64,000 nt of DNA, from positions 124,001 to 188,000 of the forward strand of contig JAEUWY010000016.1 in NCBI GenBank assembly GCA_022059125.1, read 5' to 3'. Made by a program: the position numbers and the translations under genes. The notes beneath the pieces are model-generated. The model had not been told where the DNA came from, ran no database searches, and worked only from the letters and a program-made list of their open reading frames with translations. How positions within the stretch are numbered: the stretch's first letter is position 1; each line of letters opens with the position of its first letter. Origin of the DNA: Corynespora cassiicola. Taxonomy: Eukaryota > Ascomycota > Dothideomycetes > Pleosporales > Corynesporascaceae. Below are positions 56,687 to 64,000 of this stretch, piece after piece.

Positions 56687-57592
56687 TCATCTCGCGTTGG
56701 AATTTCGGGAAACCACTGGCTCAAATGACAAAAAACATACCTCATCCGTGGTTCTTCTTCCGTAGTTAGGAATGATTGCATTAGGCCCGATCCAGGAGTC
56801 GTCGTCTTGCATCATACGATCCATGGCCGTATTCTTTGCCGATATGATTCCCTTAAGTTTTTCAATCTCATCATCTTTGCACTTTAGTTTGGCGGTGACG
56901 TCCTTTGGACATTGCCGCTTCTGCAGAGTTTTGCGACAGAGGTCATATAGAAACTCCTTTGGAATCTGGTCCACCTCTTCTTTTACAAACTCTTCCTTGC
57001 CGTGGTCGACATATAGCGAGACCAACAGAGACCGAGCTTTGCTTTTGGATCGTGTTCCATCATAGATGACACGAACGCAGTCCATGTTTGGATAGTAGCA
57101 ATTTCCATTGCTAGCTGGTCGAGTCGATCGGCTTCTCAAGGCGTCAAGAACATCGGCCTTGAACATGCTGTCTACGAGTTTCTCCGCCAGAACGTACAGT
57201 TCACACAAGGCTAGATACTGCTCAGCGATGGCTTCAGATTCTTTTTCGTCATTACTGATTCTCTCAGGTAGAACCGGAAGAGATTTGGTGTAAAGAAACT
57301 CCTGGTAGAGGGAGAAGATGTTGGGATTATCCTCAGGCAGTCGCACAACTCGATCCGTAGACTCCGCCCAGTTTCCGTTCAAAGCTCGCCGAAAGAACTC
57401 GGAACGATCGCAGATGATGCCCTGGTGGACAAAAAAATCCGACTGGTTATCACCATCTCCGACTATGATCTTGATGGCAGGCGTCTGGAGAAAGCTAGTG
57501 GTCGGATCAGTGACTCATGTGAGCGAAAACTAGGATATTGTGACTTACCCTGTAGTGCTCGAGGCGGTGACACATATACTCAGTTGTGACAT
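56687..57592 (-). CDS. BTB/POZ domain protein
   Basis: Exons 57592-57549 and 57494-56687 give 283 residues. The 54-bp intron (GTAAGT/CTAG) joins in phase and gives IKIIVGDGDNQSDFFVHQGIICDRSEFFRRAL, the classic BTB start in fungal proteins (only part of it quoted below as evidence: FFVHQGIICDRSEFF). RVVRLPEDNPNIFSLYQEFL continues the fold, and the rest is helical. BTB proteins dimerise and often bind Cul3 ligases; the role here is unknown. A GTATGT donor at 56740 and a CTAG acceptor before 56651 would replace the last 17 residues by a shorter tail ending at 56622; either end is possible. Confidence 0.85.
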
Positions 57593-58390
57593 GATCAATT
57601 TGAGGTTTATGACTTGGCTCGGTTGGCCGGTGATGTTTGTGAGGAGGTGTTCAGGGTCGAGGAGCCAGGCTTACACAGCAGTTGGGGTTTGATTTCTGTG
57701 TGCAGTGAATGTGTGACGGTCTGAGAGTTGAAAAATTGCGAAGGGTGCTTTATAGCTAGCGTCAAAGGCGGAATCCAGAGCTCCATGGTTCATGATCCCA
57801 ACGTTGGGGCATTGGATAAAACAGCCACAAAAGGGCTCTGCAGTGAATGCGATACTGGAAAGGGCTGCTCGTATCCGGGAGATACGAAGCACGCCGGGTC
57901 GAAACAAGACGAGCTGGGCTTTTCAATCTCTCTGCGAGCCAGCTGCTCGAGCGCCCTTGGCTGGCAGCAAGTCATGCTGAGGCGGTGGTGGTGGTGAGGA
58001 GCCAGGACGAGATCTGATGAGAAGACGAGATGCGATGGCAAGGCGAGATCTGATAAGCACAAAGACCTGATCTGATAAAAGATGACGGCGCATTCACTGC
58101 CATCGACGGCAATGGCAGCGGCAGGGCAGACCTTCCCAAAGCGGCAGGTTCGGCTGCGAGGCCGGCAACAGCTAGAATGCCGACGATCGCGGAGCTGGCG
58201 AGGTTTGGCCGAGCTCAGAGCCATCTCGCCCTTCACAAGCCAATGCCTGTCCACGATACTCTCGTTCGCGAAAAAAAAAAACAAATCCATTCTTCCAGCT
58301 GCGCCCGCCGTCCTCTCTCGCCTGACAGCGATCGCTCGTTTCGCGCCTGTCCAGGGTCTGCAGCAGCTAGCCGTGGCCCGTCCCAGATAG
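57593..58390. other. Divergent intergenic region
   Basis: This is the 5' flank of the BTB gene and of the Zn2Cys6 gene. No gene is supportable. An A11 run lies at about 58270. Confidence 0.55.
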
Positions 58391-60268
58391 ATGGCAAGCC
58401 ACAACAGCGCCCCCATCCAGAACCGACCATATCGATCCCACAGAGTGCCGGCATGCACGAGATGTCGTTCGCGCAAGATCCGCTGCCACATCGACATTCC
58501 CGGTGAGCCGTGTCTGTCGTGCCGCGAGAGGCGGCTGAAGTGCCAGTATGCCGACCCAACAACTCCGCCCGAGGAAAATGGAGATCGCAGACCGCCCAAG
58601 AAGCGCCGCCTCACTGATGACGGCTATGGCGACGCCCTGTCGCGTCCACACTCTGCCCCCGTGCTCCACCGGACCGCCAACAATCCGTCGGCATCCATCT
58701 TGCTGGCACCCCACGTGGCCGAGGACATCGACATTCTCCAGCGACACATCTCCCAGCACAGAACTCCCGGCGGAGATGCCTCGGACCCGTACAAGACGTT
58801 GACTCACGACACCAAAAACCCCATCGTCCTTCTTTCCGTCCCGCGCTACCGCACCGGCCTGCGCTCAGAGCTCGGAGCCGGCAAGGAACAGCTCGAAATC
58901 ACCGAGCAGATTCTGGGGCCCTTCAAGCGCGAAGTCATTGACCTCTATCTCACCCATGTCCACTACAATCTCCCCGTCCTGGAGGAGGAGTTGTGCTTCA
59001 CGTTACGTAATGGCTCGACCGACAAAATCCCGAAGAACGTGATGTGCGTCGTCTACGCGCTTGGGACGGCGCATTGGAGAAAGTCGGAGACCCTCAAGAT
59101 GCATCCAAAGCCAGACTGCCACTATGTTTGGAATAAAGCCATCTCGGCCGTCTTGGACGACTTTCTGAGCCCGAGCTTGCCCACGGTGGCAGCAGCAGTG
59201 CTGGATCAGTGTGGACGGCCGTCCGTCTCCATTGTTGGCAATATTACGCTTTCTGGACGGACATCTTCACTCGCCCAAACCTTCGGACTACACAGGGATC
59301 CATCAAAGTGGAACATTACGGATGAAGAAAAGTCGGACCGGATCCGCGTGTGGTGGGGCGTCCTCATAACCGACTACTGGTCCAGCATAGCCTACGGAAA
59401 TCCTCCACACATTGCAAAGGGCTACTACGATGTTCCCATGCCGTCCATCAACCAGCTGACCTCGCCGAAAGCCTCCATGGCCCACAAGTACTCGTCTACA
59501 TGCTTTGTGCACTTGTGTGCGTTGACAGAGCTCCTGGGCGATATCCTCCCCTTGGTCTACCAGATTGACATGAAGAATCCGGAGAAGCTTTCACGCTCTG
59601 TTGAGAAGCTCAAGATTGAGCTGCAAAATCTCGAGTCTCAACTCCCCGAGTGGCTTCCTCTGCCTAATCGCAATGGCACGACGAATCTGTGGTTCTGCTT
59701 CTTGTCCATGCGCTTGGTACTCAGCCGTGTCGCATTGAGAGCAGCCATTCTACTTGGGGACAAGACACTCGAGAGCACCCGGCTCAAGGAACTGCGGACC
59801 GCTTCTTCGGCTGTTCTCGATTTCGTCCTTTCGCTTGGAGAAAGCCAGTTCTACGACTTTTGGTTCCCCTACGCTACTCACCTGCTCGTGCAAGCCGTCA
59901 CAGTATCCCTCCGGTGTACCGTCGAATCCCAAGACACGGAGATGCGGAATGAAAACATCAAGCGACTGGAGCACGTCATTGCTCACATTCAGTACGCCTA
60001 CGACAACTACGACTGGGATATTGCCAACTATTGTCTGGAGCGATGTTCGGATTCTGTTTCCAAGATTTCTGCGCTTGTGGCGCGCGAATCGCAGCCGGCC
60101 GAGGCAGAGATTCCCACGGTCAGTGTCAGTAGAAGCGAGATACCCACCAGTGCGGGTTTTGACGAGCAATCTTTTCTGCTTTCGGATATCCTGGACCCCA
60201 ACGCCTTTGACTTTCCCTGGGAGGCGCTTTGGGACACCCCGTCGGGAATGACGAACTTTTCCATATGA
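58391..60268 (+). CDS. Zn2Cys6 fungal transcription factor
   Basis: A single exon of 625 residues from an ATG at 58391. The binuclear zinc cluster has six Cys at 22, 25, 32, 41, 44 and 51 (C-x2-C-x6-C-x8-C-x2-C-x6-C), followed by a basic PPKKRR stretch (about 68-73) as a likely nuclear signal. The middle region (about 170-420) resembles the fungal-specific transcription factor (MHR) domain, with phrases such as RIRVWWGVLITDYWSSIAYG. The C-terminus is acidic and aromatic (SDILDPNAFDFPWEALW), a possible activation region. Targets are unknown; no adjacent pathway genes point to one. No introns are needed. Confidence 0.92.
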   Translation: MASHNSAPIQNRPYRSHRVPACTRCRSRKIRCHIDIPGEPCLSCRERRLKCQYADPTTPPEENGDRRPPKKRRLTDDGYGDALSRPHSAPVLHRTANNPSASILLAPHVAEDIDILQRHISQHRTPGGDASDPYKTLTHDTKNPIVLLSVPRYRTGLRSELGAGKEQLEITEQILGPFKREVIDLYLTHVHYNLPVLEEELCFTLRNGSTDKIPKNVMCVVYALGTAHWRKSETLKMHPKPDCHYVWNKAISAVLDDFLSPSLPTVAAAVLDQCGRPSVSIVGNITLSGRTSSLAQTFGLHRDPSKWNITDEEKSDRIRVWWGVLITDYWSSIAYGNPPHIAKGYYDVPMPSINQLTSPKASMAHKYSSTCFVHLCALTELLGDILPLVYQIDMKNPEKLSRSVEKLKIELQNLESQLPEWLPLPNRNGTTNLWFCFLSMRLVLSRVALRAAILLGDKTLESTRLKELRTASSAVLDFVLSLGESQFYDFWFPYATHLLVQAVTVSLRCTVESQDTEMRNENIKRLEHVIAHIQYAYDNYDWDIANYCLERCSDSVSKISALVARESQPAEAEIPTVSVSRSEIPTSAGFDEQSFLLSDILDPNAFDFPWEALWDTPSGMTNFSI

Positions 60269-63200
60269 GACGATGCAATGCTTTAAACTGGATCTTATCA
60301 GTCGACGAACGTGTAACAAGGCCGTCCGAATTGTCTGACAGAAAACTCAAACTGCTTTGGAGTTGCTCGAACAGAGCAACTGAATATCCGCCAGCGCGCA
60401 ATCTGCCACAGCATGAGTGGACCTACAATGGACGCCCATTATCACTGTAGACGTCTTGCATACAGGCCAGCCATAATTAGAGGTCCATACCTCTTATCTT
60501 GTACCTGATCACGACTCAAATGTTCCCTGGTAGCTTTGCTTTTTCTACCCCAACGTCCATCCGCAACCCCGAGGGTACCTACGAATAGATCAACAACCCA
60601 GAGCACAGTTTCTCCCTCATCGACCTCCAACTCCAAGAAACGAAGAATTCTCTTGCTTACACGACCCCTCCCCGCCGCTCTCGGCCCCGGCCCTTGCCAT
60701 CCCAGCGCGCACTCCCTCGACTAAATCCTACGCATATCGCCCCGCCCGCTGCAGCAGCGCTCTGACAGCAATATCGATGCGGGCTCGGTGATCGCGCCAG
60801 ATTGTGGGGCCATAACGCCAGGATCCGAGATGCGCGATCGGATGGAGGAGTGCGAGGTTGTAGTCGGGGACTCGCGACATCTCCCCAGGGGTGCGTCCCC
60901 AGGGGTGCGATTTGGGTTACGTTGCCGATTAAAATGTCAAGGGAGGTAGGGGTTGTAGAAGTGGGATCGAGGCGAAGTCGAGAGAGTTGGGGGTTGATTA
61001 AAGGGCAAGAGACGTTGCGGTGGTTGAGGGTATGGTTCGAAGCGATAGCGGCGTAGTAATCGATATTTGGGGTCGGGGATTGGGGGTTGGATTGAGTGAT
61101 CGGATGATGGGGGTGTTTTTTTTATCATTGCCGAGGTCGACAAAGAGGATCCTGCTGCGGGAAACTTGTCCAATCTGGATGTCATTTCTAACTGGTGTGT
61201 GAGGGCCTTGCGTCGGTGATTGTGAGTGGTATTTATTAATATACCGAGCCAATACCATGTCCTTGCATGCCGCACCCCTAATGAGAGGACAGGTTCCATA
61301 CTTGAAGCAGGCCAAAAATGTCATCGTAGCACAAACGAAAACCCTACCAGCACTTCATCGCCGCTCCTATCACAGATTTCCCCTCTCACGCCTCTCCCAT
61401 GCAGTCGAGCAAGCTTTCAGTAACGATCGCCCCCCAACCGAGACGGCAACCCCATTCGACCCCGACCACATATCCCCCCAATCCCCTCGCAAACCCACTC
61501 GCTCCTCCGCCCCCGAAAAGACGGCACAGCAATCCCCCCAGCCAACCCGAAAGCCAGGCTCGCCTCACCCCCCCGCGAATAACACGCCCCATGGCGCGTC
61601 GCACACCCTACACCCCAACCCACCAAACACATCCCTTCAGCTCACCAAGGCATAGCGAACCCCGAGCATACCTCGCCTCTATTCGACATACCACCACCCA
61701 TCGCACCCAATCCCCAATCACGGCGTGGGAAAACGTTATCAAAGCGCACCCTCCGCCGCTCCCGCGCGGATAGTCCCAGTGGCTGGCTGAACAAAAGCCC
61801 GCTCGCGGGCGATGATGCCAGAACAGGGCAGCAGGGCAGGACAGGGCAGGGCGGGGCACATGTTGCCCTCTGCACGCGGTCCGCCCCTTCCGCGGCCGTC
61901 GCCGCCGCCGGGCGGTCCGATTCCCAGGCCCGAGGGTGAGGCGTGCGATTGGGTGTCCGGTGATGAGATGGGGCTGTTGTTTAGCGGAGGGGGGGGGTGG
62001 CTGGATTGGTGGATAGGTGGATGGCTGGTTGGATGCCGGGGCAGTTGGTGTTATCAAGGCATGGTGGGCGGCTGGGGTATCAAGATGGGGGTTTGGGGGG
62101 AGGGGGTAATCCGGTGACAAAATCGGGTTGTTGTTGTTAATGTGGCTGGCTGGCTTAGTGTGTGGGACGGGCAGCTGGAGCTATCAGGGCGTGGGTGGGT
62201 TTGGGTAGGCGACCGGACGCGTCTGGGGCCTTCACATCGAGATGGAGGGTGGGCCAGAGGGTCGGATTCGGTATCTCAATCCGCGCGGAGGCAGATCAGG
62301 CGGGGGGTATTCGTTTTTGTCGCGCCATTGCTGTGCTGCTGGGGGTGGAGGGGTGGCGAAGAGGGTGGAAAGCCCGGGCAGACATGTGTCTCCGAGGAGT
62401 GCGATATGGGCCCACTTCGCAGCCCACCTATATAGATCTGAGATTGCTTTTTGGATAAGGTTTGATGGCACACGGAGTTTGGGTTCGGAGGCGGAGCGAA
62501 ATGTCTACGAAAAGTATCGGGCGCGGGCGGGAAGAGTGTTTGGGCGGGAAAAACGAATGATGAAGCCCCACAGAAATTGGGTCGTGATTCTTGGACCCTG
62601 ATTTACGTGGTACACATGGAGGTCCGGGAAAGTGCGGGTCGAGATCGGGATCGAAGGGTATGGATTGGGGAAGCGTGGAACCCAAACCGGGCATGGAAGG
62701 CTGGATATCTTGGCTTGAATTATGCTCAACGGGAGATGTGGGACCGTATGCCTGGGTCCCGAGCGAAAGGTACTTTTTTAACAATATAGTCTCGTCTCCT
62801 TTCCTAGAAAAACTAAGTTTTGGCTACTAATTGGCGGGCAGAAAGAGGTGTGCCGTCTCCATTGGGCCATGGTATGGCCGACTTTCAGCCGAGGCTTCAG
62901 AGGATGGAAATTCGCTCAGAATATGGAGATATTCAGTTTCCTATAATGACTTTCCTATTTGTATGGCTGATTGAGTATCTAATTTATAGAAACACTGGCT
63001 GACTTTGGCCTTATCTGAGTCTGTAGCAGAGCGGTCAGTTTCATAGTTCAGATAAATACGGACCAAAAGCCGTAGACTGCTCCGAAAGAACTGCCGCGAG
63101 GCCCAAATATCACATCTGGACATACAATTCTCTTATATCTACGCCTGGGCCTAGACACATCAAAACTAGCTTGGCATTTCCGTTGTCTGCCCCAACGAAA

Positions 63201-64000
63201 ACAGAAGAAAAGGAGACATTGGCCCTTGCTATACTTTTTGTTGAATTCAAGGCTATATTTGCGTACATCAGCATACAGCTTTGTCCAAAAATTAACAGCT
63301 TGATCCCACGCATGCGCGAACACTCCCAAGAGTGCGGGGGCCATATGTCTGTCAGACCAGAGGAACTGTGCCTGAGCGGCGAGGATGAGTGTAATGTGCA
63401 CAAAACTCTACATAAAGAAGGTTGAAACAGATCCTTTTTGGGGCCAGATTTTTTCGGGAATACTGAAGGGAAATTCTCGAGGTGTCGTGAGAAGCAGCAG
63501 AATGAACCACGACCAAACAATGAAAAAGCGTGCGCTACAGACATTGGCAATCCGGTACTCGTGACGACTGAAAGTAGCTTTGAGCGCGGAAAAAGTAACG
63601 AAATGGACTTTCAATGTCCAGCTGATATATTTGCGTGTGATCTTGGAGCCCGAAGCCGACACACAAACTGGGAGGAACAGACCATCTGAAGGAGTGAACA
63701 GGCTTGTCGGAGTCGAGCATGATGTAATTGCTTTGGTGATCCCGCATACTGAATATCATTTTTCATTCGCTGGACTCAATTCCCAGGACCCGAGTGCAGC
63801 GGAAATGTTGTATGCATGGATAGCGCCAAGCAACAGATATGGGATCGCGGCTATATGCGCAATTATCTACCTGTTTTAAATATCAGTGACCAATTCTATT
63901 GACGGGAGACGTATCGCGCTGATAGTGACACAGAATATAGTACCCCGTGCTGTGTCCTCGCGTGCTCAGTGACACCTGAGGTTGCGACGGTTGCCAAGTG
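60269..64000. other. No supportable gene to the window end
   Basis: I find no gene I can defend. An ATG frame at 61257-61655 (132 codons, basic and Pro-rich) could be a small gene but has no recognisable feature and lies in strongly C-rich sequence. About 61800-62110 is G-rich. On the minus strand between 63.05 and 63.66 kb, some frames show membrane-like phrases (FFIVWSWFILLLL) that may be pieces of a broken or unseen spliced gene. Confidence 0.45.

Noticed and set aside
57790..58614. 274-codon minus-strand frame
   Set aside because: It overlaps the zinc-cluster region of the Zn2Cys6 gene on the opposite strand and has no recognisable feature.
1..64000. CRISPR arrays, prophage, rRNA and tRNA genes
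   Set aside because: No array of regular direct repeats, no phage gene, and no stretch that folds convincingly as tRNA was seen; a dedicated tRNA scan could not be run.

Overview
The window is nuclear DNA of a filamentous ascomycete (Pezizomycotina; the sequence does not fix the class). Support for this: short introns of about 46-70 bp with GT..AG ends, a mitochondrial alternative oxidase, a peroxisomal alcohol oxidase ending in a PTS1-type tripeptide, a Zn2Cys6 regulator, HET and Clr5/ankyrin genes, a KAR9 gene, and A+T-rich islands that look like RIP-mutated repeats. There is no prokaryotic feature, no CRISPR array and no tRNA that I could recognise. About half of the window has no supportable gene. 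Gene models below were spliced by eye and are given as spans, with exon limits in the evidence.

Layout. 0-9 kb: a secreted nucleoside-hydrolase-like gene, a doubtful Pro-rich/coiled-coil gene and an F-box-like ankyrin gene. 10.6-12.8 kb: alcohol oxidase in five exons. 14.6-21.1 kb: a 1,178-residue Clr5-ankyrin gene that converges on a HET-domain gene with a break in its 3' reading frame. 21.8-25.2 kb: alternative oxidase and a five-exon acylphosphatase, both on the minus strand. 26-32 kb: two G+C-rich housekeeping-type genes, an unidentified 520-residue protein and KAR9.

33-48 kb is an accessory compartment. It holds two broken genes lying head to head (an unidentified 3' fragment and an amidase that stops just after its nucleophile region), A+T-rich islands, a rhamnogalacturonan acetylesterase-like gene with a GC-AG intron, a BAHD-type acyltransferase, a GH51 arabinofuranosidase divergent from an anion/cation-symporter-type MFS gene, and a fragment of a Fot1/pogo-type transposase. 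The pectin/arabinan enzymes plus a transporter suggest a plant-associated lifestyle (inference).

48-60.3 kb: a second MFS gene (MFSD1-like), a GNAT acetyltransferase, an unknown coiled-coil protein, a DUF6536 membrane protein, a BTB protein and a Zn2Cys6 transcription factor. 60.3-64 kb shows nothing I can support.

The most interesting signal is the Clr5-ankyrin/HET pair, with a nearby F-box-ankyrin gene. It is a possible self/non-self or immune-type locus, with a CCAAT-rich promoter built on a direct repeat. Next come the decaying 33-38 kb block and the minimal upstream ORF that overlaps the KAR9 start codon.
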